From NCBI GenBank assembly GCA_017608725.1, contig JAFCFG010000005.1:1-18344 (forward strand): a DNA stretch of 18,344 nucleotides, in the 5' to 3' direction. Positions 1-7,134 of this stretch are shown piece by piece; the first letter of the stretch is position 1, and each line of letters starts with the position of its first letter. The notes beneath the pieces were generated by a model. It worked only from the letters and a program-made list of their open reading frames with translations, was not told where the DNA came from and made no database searches. The DNA is from Candidatus Iainarchaeum sp. (GTDB lineage: Archaea; Iainarchaeota; Iainarchaeia; Iainarchaeales; GCA-2688035). The position numbers and the translations under genes were made by a program.

Positions 1-229
1 CCAAGACCTCCCTCTTCAAAGCCTGTTCAATCTTTGCCCTGGCTGTTTTTCCTTCAACCTTTTCCTCATCAATAAAATAAGTGCCTTCTTTAAGCAAGGC
101 ATCAATTATTTCTTTGAAGTTGTCTTTCTCGCTTAACAGCTTTACTGCTTTTTCATCAATCAAAGCATTTTTGCTGCTTGTGTATTCAACGATTTCTTTT
201 TCTTTTTCCTTTAGTTCAGCCAACTGCAT
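1..229 (-). CDS. Probable DNA polymerase D small subunit (DP1), N-terminal part only
   Basis: The reading frame starts at ATG 229-227 and runs off the left edge, giving about 76 residues. The visible part is a charged helical segment: KEKEIVEYTSSKNALIDEKA, then LLSEKDNFKEIIDALLKEG, then FIDEEKVEGK. This pattern (short helix, 'region to be opened late', 'FI..EKV') resembles the N-terminal helical domain of archaeal PolD small subunits (the exonuclease subunit of replicative polymerase D), but none of the calcineurin-like phosphoesterase motifs lies inside the window. The ATG follows the TAA of the UPF0147 gene with no gap, so the two are probably translated from one transcript. The identification rests on N-terminal resemblance only. 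Another helical nucleic-acid protein is possible. Confidence 0.5.
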   Translation of the reverse strand, partial: MQLAELKEKEKEIVEYTSSKNALIDEKAVKLLSEKDNFKEIIDALLKEGTYFIDEEKVEGKTARAKIEQALKREVL

Positions 230-511
230 TTAAATCTGGGTCTCCTTTATTTTCTCCTTTATTGCCTCCATTTTGCTGATTGCTTCCCAGATGTCTGTTC
301 TAGTATGGCTTGGCATGTTTATGTCATTGCTTATGTCACTCAACATGTAAATTGCAGTGCTGAATTCCTCTACCTTTGGTTTTTTTGGGTTAATCTTCTG
401 CATTGCTTCCTCTACGGTTATTCTAATGTTTCTTGGAACGCCTCTGTCGTCCAGGATTTCCTGCATCAGTTCAAGCAATTGCTGCATTTCCTTTTTAACA
501 TCTGCGTCCAT
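230..511 (-). CDS. UPF0147 family protein
   Basis: A 93-residue helical protein of the archaea-specific UPF0147 family, function unknown. The family signature is clear: VPRNIR near residue 25, then AIYMLSDISNDINMP and HTRTDIWEAISKME toward the C-terminus; the usual consensus is D-x-x-V-P-R-N-I-R followed by N-x-P-x-H-x-R-T. The longest frame begins at a TTG at 538, but the ATG at 511-509 is preceded by GGAGG eight bases upstream and gives the normal family length, so I start it there. Its stop abuts the start of the probable DP1 gene, so the two form a coupled pair. The spacer upstream (512-617) is AT-rich and must hold the promoter, but I cannot single out one TATA box. Confidence 0.9.
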   Translation of the reverse strand: MDADVKKEMQQLLELMQEILDDRGVPRNIRITVEEAMQKINPKKPKVEEFSTAIYMLSDISNDINMPSHTRTDIWEAISKMEAIKEKIKETQI

Positions 512-617
512 GCCCCTTGCCTCCAAAATCAGCGCCAAATGGAGAGCTTAATTAAAATCCACTTGACTTGATAAAATCCAATAAAAAAATAGGTTAGAAA
601 AAGATTTAAAAGAGCTG

Positions 618-1736
618 CTATCTCCCCCTCTTTTCCCCCATTTTTTTGAAGAATTGGTCCCACTTATCTTCCACTGGTTTTTCCTTGCTTATATCCTGCT
701 CTTTCTTCCATAGCTTCGGCCCTTTTTTTAGCCTTTCTTTCTCTTCCTTTGCTGCTTTCTCCCCCTTAATCTGCCTGACCAGCAGCACCAGCAGTATGGT
801 TGTTTCCACAGCCATTATTGCAAGGGCAAACAGCAGAACCTTAAAATAGTAGTTTACCACAAACGGCAGAGCAGTATAGGTGACTCCCAAGAAAATTCTA
901 AACCAGGGCGGCTTTACCCTTGTAAGAACCACTATCAGGCCGCTTATCACTGCTATTCCAAGCAGCCAAATTATCAGGTAGTCTGGAAACTCAGCGGTAT
1001 CCTGCCCAAAGATGCCCTTTATTATCTTTTTCTGCGGCTTTGGAATAGGCGGAAGTATTCGTCTTGGAGCATATGCCTGAAAGTAGAGTTCTGTTTGGTA
1101 GTCGTTTGCCTGCACTATTGCCAGGTAATCCCCTGGCTGCTCTAACGGCAATGTTACTGCCCCACTGCTTGTTGTCAGCATCACTGTTGTGCCATCAGGA
1201 TATGTAAGCAGGACATTGAAGTGTTCTATTGGTTCGTTCTCCACTGTTGCCATGGTTATGGTTTGTGTTTCCCCTAATTCAATCCGCCTTTTGAATCTCG
1301 TTATCGGCGGTTCAGTAAACCGGCCATTTCCATAGTCTCCGTTTTCCCTGTTAATGCACTCTGCCTCGCATTTCCCTGGGTTAAGGCATTTATCAACTGT
1401 TGCTTCCTCGCTGTCATCACAGTCACTATCTTCATCGCAGGCAGGCAAAACACACCTCTCGTTGCAGCACCTTTGTGCCGGCAGGCAATCAAAGCTTGTA
1501 ACACAGCCAAATATGCACTCTGCTTGACATGTTCCTGAATTAATGCATATCTGGCCATACTGGCAATCGGCTTTGCTTTTACAGGCTGGCCTAAGGCAGG
1601 TTCCATTGCAGCAAACCTGGCCACTGTCACAGTTTTCATCGGTTATGCATGCAGCAGAGCCATAGCTCGACAGAAAGAAAATGCCTGCGAGAAAAACAAG
1701 GCCTAAAACGCCCTTTTTTGCCCCCATTTTAATCAT
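618..1736 (-). CDS. Exported Cys-rich membrane protein with duplicated Cys module
   Basis: 372 residues, family not recognised. Order of parts: a signal peptide or N-terminal anchor (residues 9-28, hydrophobic after two lysines); two tandem Cys-rich modules (about 30-74 and 78-127) sharing the pattern C-[IV]-T-x-x-x-C, then C-C-N-x-x-C, then P-A-C and finally C-x-x-E/A-E-C; a probable beta-sandwich domain (about 145-222, ending in PGDYLAIVQAND as in Ig/CARDB-like folds); a proline-rich linker; three membrane segments (about 253-273, 279-298, 300-321); and a Lys/Glu-rich cytoplasmic tail. The CC and C-x-D-x-D-C spacing recalls small disulfide-knotted repeats (dickkopf/WAP-like). I infer an extracellular disulfide-stabilised binding protein anchored in the membrane. 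No Shine-Dalgarno precedes the ATG. A T-rich TATA-like TTTTTTATTA about 23 bases upstream suggests leaderless transcription. Another ATG lies three codons downstream. Confidence 0.8.
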   Translation of the reverse strand: MIKMGAKKGVLGLVFLAGIFFLSSYGSAACITDENCDSGQVCCNGTCLRPACKSKADCQYGQICINSGTCQAECIFGCVTSFDCLPAQRCCNERCVLPACDEDSDCDDSEEATVDKCLNPGKCEAECINRENGDYGNGRFTEPPITRFKRRIELGETQTITMATVENEPIEHFNVLLTYPDGTTVMLTTSSGAVTLPLEQPGDYLAIVQANDYQTELYFQAYAPRRILPPIPKPQKKIIKGIFGQDTAEFPDYLIIWLLGIAVISGLIVVLTRVKPPWFRIFLGVTYTALPFVVNYYFKVLLFALAIMAVETTILLVLLVRQIKGEKAAKEEKERLKKGPKLWKKEQDISKEKPVEDKWDQFFKKMGEKRGR

Positions 1737-1864
1737 TACAATAACTCTTTTCTCTAATAAAAAACTTTTCTTCAGGCCAGCTTTTTCATTGCTATTGCGA
1801 TTCCAGCCACTAGGGCTATTAGTCTCGATTAGAATAAGTCTTTTTTAATAAAAAAGCTTTCAAT
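1737..1864. other. Intergenic spacer with possible decayed coding tail
   Basis: 128 bases between nog1 and the Cys-rich protein gene. On the minus strand one frame reads a short hydrophobic peptide (RLIALVAGIAIAMKKLA then stop, about 1774-1827) with a stop just upstream and no plausible start. It looks like the end of a membrane-helix gene or is chance. Otherwise I see only AT-rich promoter-like sequence. Confidence 0.3.
1840..1856 (-). terminator. T-rich hairpin downstream of nog1
   Basis: Perfect inverted repeat with seven-base arms (CTTTTTT / AAAAAAG) around a three-base loop, 9-25 bases beyond the nog1 stop codon. T-tracts terminate archaeal transcription, so this is a reasonable terminator. 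The same AT stretch could instead contribute to the promoter of the downstream gene. Confidence 0.35.
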
Positions 1865-2851
1865 TCACTTTCCCAGAATTTTTGCAATCTTCTCTTCAAG
1901 GCATGATTCAATTCCCTGCCCTTCAAGAACTGCTTTTAGGAATGCCTTCTTTCCTGCATTGATTTCCTCTTCACTTGCAATATCTGCCTTGTTCAAAACA
2001 ACCAATACCTTTACCCCCTTCAATTCTTTCTTAATGTCTTTCAACAAATTTGCCTGCTTCTCCAACGGAAAGCCGCATCTTTCTGTTGGATCAACCACAA
2101 AAACAATTGCCTTGCCCAAATGCCTCAAAGCAGCAATCGCTTTCCTTTCAACCTTATTCCTCTTCTTCAAAGGCCTATCAAGCAATCCAGGCGTGTCAAT
2201 CAGCTGAATGCTATCATAATTATGTGTAAGATATCCTATCTCTAGCTTCTGTGTTGTGAATGGATAGCTCGCCACTTTCGCTCTGCTTTTTGTCAGCCTT
2301 CCAAGAATTGTGGTTTTTCCTGTATTTGGATAGCCAGCGATTATTGCCGTTGCCAAATCAAATCTTACATTGGGAAGCTCTCTTGCCTTTTTCACTGTTT
2401 GGTTGTATGCTTTGATTGCCTTTCCTGCTTTTTTTGCGATTGAGGAAAGCCTTCCATAGAATTCCCTAACAATTGCTGTTGCCTTTCCTTCCTCTCCTTT
2501 TTGCAGGCCCTTTGCCTTTGAAATGTACTGCCTTTTCAGCCTTAAAGCGATTTTTCCAGAGGTCCCCAGTCTTTTAATTGCCGGCAGGGTTTTGTCCAAG
2601 TCAACAGTTGCCCCGATTAATTCCTTGTAGAATGGGTGAAGTTTTTTCAGGTAGGGAAAGCTTGTTGCTGGCCTCTGCATCACCTCGTTGAAGTAGTTCG
2701 CGCTTATTTCAATTTTTTTAATTGCCCGGCTTTTTGCCTTCTTCAGCCTGTTTCTTTGCTTGCCCATTTTCCTTGCTTCCTTTCTTGCTTTTCTAAAAGC
2801 AATTTCAACCAGTTCCCCGGACTCAGGCAAAAGAGCCAATTCCAGCCTCAT
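1865..2851 (-). CDS. NOG1-family GTPase (large-subunit ribosome biogenesis)
   Basis: 328 residues, close to the length of archaeal NOG1/OBG-HflX-superfamily GTPases. The N-terminal half (1-165) is the helical basic NOG1 domain. The G domain follows: G1 GYPNTGKT (173-180), G2 around YPFTT (196-200), G3 DTPG (219-222) and G4 NKAD (287-290). P-loop residue 6 is T rather than the common V (GYPNVGK). The eukaryotic counterpart acts in 60S assembly, so a 50S-assembly role is inferred. The ATG is preceded by the purine block GGGGAAGGAA, which serves as Shine-Dalgarno and is the end of a 34-bp tandem repeat filling the leader. It diverges from secF. Confidence 0.9.
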   Translation of the reverse strand: MRLELALLPESGELVEIAFRKARKEARKMGKQRNRLKKAKSRAIKKIEISANYFNEVMQRPATSFPYLKKLHPFYKELIGATVDLDKTLPAIKRLGTSGKIALRLKRQYISKAKGLQKGEEGKATAIVREFYGRLSSIAKKAGKAIKAYNQTVKKARELPNVRFDLATAIIAGYPNTGKTTILGRLTKSRAKVASYPFTTQKLEIGYLTHNYDSIQLIDTPGLLDRPLKKRNKVERKAIAALRHLGKAIVFVVDPTERCGFPLEKQANLLKDIKKELKGVKVLVVLNKADIASEEEINAGKKAFLKAVLEGQGIESCLEEKIAKILGK

Positions 2852-2926
2852 TTCCTTCCCCTTCCCTCTCTTTCAATTTTTTAATTTCCTTCCCCTTCCC
2901 TCTCTTTCAATTTTTTAATTTCCTTC
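2851..2926. repeat. 34-bp tandem repeat A, two copies plus partial third
   Basis: Copy 1 is 2851-2884 and copy 2 is 2885-2918, identical over 34 bases. A partial third begins at 2919 (TTTCCTTCCCCTT) and runs into repeat B. On the nog1 coding strand each unit reads T/A-rich, then GAAAGAGAGGG, then AAGGGGAAGGAAA, so every copy carries a Shine-Dalgarno-like block. The first base of copy 1 is part of the nog1 start codon, so the array lies in the nog1 leader. Confidence 0.9.
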
Positions 2927-3026
2927 CCCTTGTTTTTTGTTTGGTTTTTTCCGTTTAATTCCCTTGTTTTTTGTTTGGTTTTTTCCGTTTAATTCCCTTG
3001 TTTTTTGTTTGGTTTTTTCCGTTTAA
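2927..3026. repeat. 34-bp tandem repeat B, three copies
   Basis: Copies start at 2927, 2961 and 2995 and are identical. The third lacks its last two bases. The unit contains CCCTTGTTTTTTGTTTGG followed by TTTTTTCCGTTTAA. Its period of 34 equals that of repeat A directly beside it, although the sequences differ; both units end in T(n)AA. It lies between the nog1 leader and the secF promoter. Confidence 0.92.
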
Positions 3027-3055
3027 CAATCTTTTTAATTCTTTACTTAATTATT

Positions 3056-3064
3056 GTTATAAAG
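3056..3064 (+). promoter_or_regulatory. Candidate TATA box for secFD
   Basis: GTTATAAAG at 3056-3064 is the best TATA-like element in the spacer, about 70 bases before the secF start. The leader would then include a small inverted repeat (AAAGCT at 3061-3066, AGCTTT at 3074-3079) and the 13-bp direct repeat at 3077-3102. Confidence 0.4.
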
Positions 3065-3076
3065 CTCTTTTTAAGC

Positions 3077-3102
3077 TTTAAAGAAAGAATTTAAAGAAAG
3101 AA
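3077..3102. repeat. 13-bp direct tandem repeat in secF leader
   Basis: Two perfect adjacent copies of TTTAAAGAAAGAA (3077-3089 and 3090-3102), just upstream of the secF ribosome-binding site. It is the third small tandem duplication in the same spacer. Confidence 0.85.
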
Positions 3103-3127
3103 TTAGTGGGGAAAAAGGGGTTTTTTG

Positions 3128-4201
3128 TTGAAGATTAGCAACTTTTACGCCGGCGGAGACACAAAGCGCTATATGCTTGTTCCTGCAGCAATGTTCATCT
3201 TATTCCTGTTCCTAATTCTTGTCTGGCCAACTGTTCCAAGAGGCATTGACTTGAAAGGCGGAACCCTGCTTCTTATAAGGTCTGACAAAGAGGTTGATGC
3301 ATCTAAACTCAAAGACCTTCTTTCAGCAAATTTTGATTTGACTGATTTAAAGGTTCACAGCATTTCTTCTCCGGCAGGCTTTGGTGTAAATGTCCAATTT
3401 GCTACAAACGCTTTGTTGAAGGGTGCAAGGGAAGAGATTGATGCAGGAAATGCCTTGGAGGAAATAAGCCCTGAAACTGCCCTGCAGCATTACAGGAACG
3501 CAACAACAATTCTTGCAGAATACCTTGAGGAAACAAGCCTGCCTGACGAGGTGTTTGAGGCCAGAGGCAAGGTTGAACTCTATTTCATTGAAGCAGGAAA
3601 GAACATCAATGAAAAAATGCAGCAGCTCATAACCCAGGAATTTAATCTGGGCAGCGAGGTTGCTTTTCAGAGAAAGGAGGTCAGCCCAACATTGGGTGAG
3701 AGCTTTTGGCAAACTGCCTTCAATGTTGCAATCTTTGCAGGCATATTAATTGTATTTGTTATTTTCATCTTCTTCAGGAAGATAATTCCATCTGCAGCAG
3801 TTATTGGGGCAGCAGTGTTTGACATTGCCGGAGCGCTTGCCCTAATGGCTGTATTCAACATTCCCCTTTCCTTGAGCAGTATTCCTGCGCTATTAATGCT
3901 GATTGGTTACAGCGTTGACACCGACATAATGCTTACAACAAGAATGCTCACCAGGAGGGAGAAAGACCCGGCTGGCAGGGCATATGACAGCATGCTAACC
4001 GGTCTGACAATGACCGGCACAACAATTGCTGCATTGTTTGCAATGATTGCAATAAGTTACTTGAATCAGATTGAGGTAATCTTTGCAATTGCAGTTGTCC
4101 TGCTGTTTGGTTTGGCAGCAGATCTTATCTCAACATGGTTTATGAATGCCCCAGTCCTATTATGGTATGTGGAGAGGAAAAACAAAAAACCGTTCTTTTA
4201 A
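3128..4201 (+). CDS. secF: Protein translocase subunit SecF
   Basis: Membrane subunit of the SecDF complex, which uses the proton gradient to help pull preproteins through SecYEG. In the longest frame (TTG at 3125, 358 aa): TM1 at about 16-36; the conserved GIDLKGGT (40-47) after it; an external domain of about 145 residues; the entry motif SPTLGESF (187-194); then a five-helix block containing the SecF signature GYSVDTDIMLTTR (261-273). AAAAAGGGG at 3112-3120 sits four bases before TTG 3125 but seven before TTG 3128, so I start at 3128 (MKISNFYAGG). secD follows after ten bases. The SecF-first order is usual for archaea and the reverse of most bacteria. Confidence 0.93.
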   Translation: MKISNFYAGGDTKRYMLVPAAMFILFLFLILVWPTVPRGIDLKGGTLLLIRSDKEVDASKLKDLLSANFDLTDLKVHSISSPAGFGVNVQFATNALLKGAREEIDAGNALEEISPETALQHYRNATTILAEYLEETSLPDEVFEARGKVELYFIEAGKNINEKMQQLITQEFNLGSEVAFQRKEVSPTLGESFWQTAFNVAIFAGILIVFVIFIFFRKIIPSAAVIGAAVFDIAGALALMAVFNIPLSLSSIPALLMLIGYSVDTDIMLTTRMLTRREKDPAGRAYDSMLTGLTMTGTTIAALFAMIAISYLNQIEVIFAIAVVLLFGLAADLISTWFMNAPVLLWYVERKNKKPFF

Positions 4202-4211
4202 GTGAGGAAAA

Positions 4212-5822
4212 ATGGCCAGCTTGATTAAAAACTGGAGAATAGTTCTGCTAATAGCATGCCTGATTATAGCATTCCTGATTATTGGAGCAAGGGGCCTGCA
4301 ATTTGGAATTGATTTCAGCGGTGGAACGCTTTTCCAAGTCCAATTAGGGGAACCAATTGCTGATGCTGGTGAACGTGCTAAAATTGTAACAACAATCCAG
4401 CAAAGACTTGATTGGACAGGCCTAAGAGATACGAGTGTTAATTTCTTTGGAGACAGCTTTGTCATTGCCCAGGTAGCAGAAACAGACCCTGAAACAGTTG
4501 AAAGGATTGAAGGGTTGCTGAAAAAGCAGGGTGTTTTTGAAGCCACGATTGACGGAAACACGATTTTCACAGGGGAAGACATTATTGAGATGCCAAAGGA
4601 CCCTGCAAAGGGCTATGGTCTTTACAGGAAGGGAGATGGCTTTAGGTGGGTTTTGCCCTTTGTGCTGAAAAGCAATGCTGCAAACAGGTTTACAGAGCTC
4701 ACATTTCACAGGTGCGAGCTCATTTCGTACAGCCCAGATGCCGGCAGGGAATATGAGTGCGATAAAACATACTTCTTCATTGACAGGCCAAAGAAGGCTG
4801 TCTTAATCATTCCAGATGCCGTATATTACAATGATGAGCAGATTCTATTGCAGGGCCTACCTGAAGAGGGCATTCCAACAGGCACAAAGATAAAGGAAGT
4901 GCTGTTGAATGTTGCCTCTCCTTACCTTGTTGTATCAGATGACGGCTTTTCCGCTGAACAAATGCAGGAGCTTCAAGGGCTTGCAGCAGAAAACAAGTTT
5001 GCAGTAATCCCAGACACTTTAAATGAGGAAATGCAACAACAATTGCTGGACCTTGGCTTTGAGTTAAGGGCATTCCCTGTTTCAGGCCAGGCTCCGTTTA
5101 TTTTCAATGCAGCTGGCCTGCGTTCAATAATTAGTTTGAGCGAGGGTGTTGCCCAAATGGATGTTGCAAGACTGCAAGACGCTCAACCAATGGACAAGCT
5201 GCAAATCTTTGGCTTTGCTTTCACTCCAGAAGATGCTGAACAAAGGAGAAGTGATTTGGAAATCCTGCTGCAATCAGGCAGCCTGAGTGTTAGCGTTAGA
5301 AGCATTAGCAAGGAAACAATTAGCCCCTTGCTTGGAGAGAACTTTTTGCAGAATGCAGCCCTAATGGGCCTGCTTGCTTTGTCAATTGTTGCAGTTGTCC
5401 TATTCCTAAGATACAGGATCTTGAAGCTGACCTTTCCAATGATTTTCATTGGATTGAGTGAAGTAATTCTAACAGCTGCCTTTGCCTCCCTTATAAGCAA
5501 ATTTGATTTGGGCGCTGTTGCCGGAATAGTTGCAGCTGTTGGAACAGGCGTTGACAACCAGATTGTGATAAGCGATGAGCTAATCAGGGGAGAAGAGCTT
5601 GCGGCAGGCAGCTTGTTCTCAAGGGTGAAGAGGGCTTTCTTTATTGTTACTGCTGCTGCCTGTACAACTCTTGCAACAATGCTGCCGATAATCCTAATTG
5701 GCTTTGGTTTGGGCAGACTAGTTGGTTTTGCAATTACTACCACAATTGGTGTTCTTACTGGTGTCTTGGTTACAAGGCCTGCTTTTGCTGAAATAGCAAA
5801 GGCCATCCTGGAGAGGAAGTAA
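4212..5822 (+). CDS. secD: Protein translocase subunit SecD
   Basis: 536 residues, partner of SecF. TM1 (about 9-26) is followed by FGIDFSGGT (31-39), the conserved SecD/SecF motif at the start of the external domain. That domain spans about 40-380 and is larger than in SecF, as expected for SecD. The C-terminal five-helix block contains TGVDNQIVISDE (about 445-456), the archaeal SecD proton-path signature with the conserved aspartate, and ends with helices rich in Gly. ATG with GTGAGG just upstream, ten bases after the secF stop, so the pair is co-transcribed and probably translationally coupled. No auxiliary SecA-type ATPase is expected in archaea, so SecDF would act with SecYE and SRP. Confidence 0.94.
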   Translation: MASLIKNWRIVLLIACLIIAFLIIGARGLQFGIDFSGGTLFQVQLGEPIADAGERAKIVTTIQQRLDWTGLRDTSVNFFGDSFVIAQVAETDPETVERIEGLLKKQGVFEATIDGNTIFTGEDIIEMPKDPAKGYGLYRKGDGFRWVLPFVLKSNAANRFTELTFHRCELISYSPDAGREYECDKTYFFIDRPKKAVLIIPDAVYYNDEQILLQGLPEEGIPTGTKIKEVLLNVASPYLVVSDDGFSAEQMQELQGLAAENKFAVIPDTLNEEMQQQLLDLGFELRAFPVSGQAPFIFNAAGLRSIISLSEGVAQMDVARLQDAQPMDKLQIFGFAFTPEDAEQRRSDLEILLQSGSLSVSVRSISKETISPLLGENFLQNAALMGLLALSIVAVVLFLRYRILKLTFPMIFIGLSEVILTAAFASLISKFDLGAVAGIVAAVGTGVDNQIVISDELIRGEELAAGSLFSRVKRAFFIVTAAACTTLATMLPIILIGFGLGRLVGFAITTTIGVLTGVLVTRPAFAEIAKAILERK

Positions 5823-5866
5823 GCCAAAGCATTCTCAGGCTTTTATTCCTGCAATTTGAATTGATT

Positions 5867-6424
5867 TTACAGCATTTCACTGAATGCCTTTGCCCCTGCA
5901 ATTCTTTTTGTCAGGCAATGCCATATGAAAAGGATTCCTGCCGCCATTGCAAACCATGTTCCGGTGTGGAGCATTTCGGCAATTCTTGGGTTGAACACAA
6001 TGGCTGCAAGCAAAACAAGGTAAATTCTAAGCAGGTTGATCAGGAAAAGTGCCGCTCCCCCAATTCCCACAAGTAAAATCTTTTTTTTGGCCTCCGGCCC
6101 CTTCAGGCCGAATGCGATTGCTGCAAGTACGGCTGAGCTCATGAGGCCGGTGCAGTTTGCCACTATTTCAAAGCTGTGGCTGTTGAGCCCAATCTTGTTT
6201 CCTGTAGCATTCAAACCCAAAGCGTTTGCTTCAATTAGGGCAATCCATTCCTTTAATGTTTCCAGAGGAGCGATGAGAATGACTGCCTGCAGTACTGTGT
6301 ACACTGCGAAGAATTTTATCAGGAAAAACAGGGCCTTCTTCCCAAACTTCCTTTCTTTTCCGATTTCCCCTGCCCTGAAATTCCTTTTTTTCATTTTCTT
6401 TTCCAAAGAATTTTTCTCTTCCAT
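5867..6424 (-). CDS. Archaeosortase/exosortase-family membrane protein
   Basis: From ATG 6424 the protein has 185 residues, typical for a single-domain archaeosortase, an integral-membrane Cys transpeptidase that trims C-terminal sorting tails and joins the protein to a lipid. All three catalytic positions are present: Cys91 in ANCTGLMSS, Arg133 in NLLRI and His153 in HTGTW, each at the edge of a hydrophobic helix. The frame is open upstream to 6589 and overlaps carS. Possible starts are GTG 6436 (GGGG six bases upstream), ATG 6424 and ATG 6394. The N-terminal 28 residues are a Lys/Glu-rich run containing near-repeats of ERNF/ERKF-GKK. It lies 75 bases or less behind carS in one operon. No gene here carries a recognisable PGF-, PEF- or VPxxxP-type sorting tail, so the substrate is elsewhere. 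It converges with secD. Confidence 0.82.
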   Translation of the reverse strand: MEEKNSLEKKMKKRNFRAGEIGKERKFGKKALFFLIKFFAVYTVLQAVILIAPLETLKEWIALIEANALGLNATGNKIGLNSHSFEIVANCTGLMSSAVLAAIAFGLKGPEAKKKILLVGIGGAALFLINLLRIYLVLLAAIVFNPRIAEMLHTGTWFAMAAGILFIWHCLTKRIAGAKAFSEML

Positions 6425-6498
6425 TCCCCTTACCACAGAATCCCCTTTTTTATTCCAAAATTTTCTTTCCTGTTTCTTTTCCCCAAAATTCCTTTCCT

Positions 6499-7020
6499 TT
6501 ACCACGGATTCTTTTTCAATTTCGCCAAATACGCAATCCAGTTGCCAAGCACGTGTGCAAGCATTGTGAATGCAAGCAGGAATATCCATTCCAGCAGGCT
6601 TGGCTTAACAAGCAATGAGCCGATGGCAAGTCCTCCCACCACGAAATCAAGTTGGTCCAAGAGAAAAACGCTTTTTCCCCTCTCAATCCCCTTTCTTCTT
6701 TTTAGGAAGCTGCCTGCAAAATCCCCCAAAATAGCGCCTACTGCAAGCAATGCCCCGTATGCCAGATAATCGCTTTGGAGGAACAGCGCTGTTTCAGGGA
6801 AAGCTGTTTTGACAAGAAACGCACCTGCTGTTCCAAGCACTATTCCTACAAAAGTGCCCCTGACTGTTTTTCCATCCCCAAGGAGCCTTCTTCCATCCAA
6901 AAAGTTTTTTCCAAGGTCTATCGGTGTTCCCCTGCCAAATAGCAGGGCAAGGCTGTTGCACAGGTACAGTGGAATTGCCATTAGGCTTACTCTTACAACA
7001 AATTGAACAAACGGGTCCAA
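6499..7020 (-). CDS. carS: CDP-archaeol synthase
   Basis: Makes CDP-archaeol from CTP and unsaturated archaetidic acid (2,3-di-O-geranylgeranylglyceryl phosphate), the activated precursor of archaeal polar lipids, in the membrane. Family marks of DUF46/CarS: GRGTPIDLG, DGRRLLGDGKTVRGT, GDFAGSFLKRR-G, LLDQLDF, and the C-terminal AHVLGNWIAYLAKLKKNPW ending in K-x-P-W. Four to five hydrophobic helices. The longest frame starts at TTG 7026, only one base from AGGAGA; TTG 7020 is seven bases from GGAG and gives 173 aa, so I prefer it. First gene of a two-gene operon with the archaeosortase-family gene. Divergent from sppA. Confidence 0.95.
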   Translation of the reverse strand: MDPFVQFVVRVSLMAIPLYLCNSLALLFGRGTPIDLGKNFLDGRRLLGDGKTVRGTFVGIVLGTAGAFLVKTAFPETALFLQSDYLAYGALLAVGAILGDFAGSFLKRRKGIERGKSVFLLDQLDFVVGGLAIGSLLVKPSLLEWIFLLAFTMLAHVLGNWIAYLAKLKKNPW

Positions 7021-7080
7021 TTTCAATCTCCTTTTTTTGATTATTGTTAAGCTATTTTTTGATTAAAGGTTGTTTGATTA

Positions 7081-7093
7081 AATTTTTATACTG
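7081..7093 (+). promoter_or_regulatory. Candidate TATA box for sppA
   Basis: AATTTTTATACTG lies about 45-50 bases before the sppA ATG, which predicts a transcript start near 7112 and a leader of about 20 bases carrying GGGG nine bases before the ATG. The remaining spacer to carS is AT-rich and presumably holds its promoter on the other strand (CTTTAATCAAAAAATAG). Confidence 0.45.
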
Positions 7094-7134
7094 TTCCAAA
7101 GAAAATTGTGTTTAATCCCTTGGGGCGTTTTTGA

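Noticed and set aside
618..1736. Cys-rich protein as the archaeosortase substrate
   Set aside because: It ends in a long Lys/Glu-rich cytoplasmic tail, not in a short motif-helix-basic sorting signal.
2851..3026. 34-bp repeats as a CRISPR array
   Set aside because: Copies are directly adjacent with no unique spacers, two different units are present and no cas gene is near.
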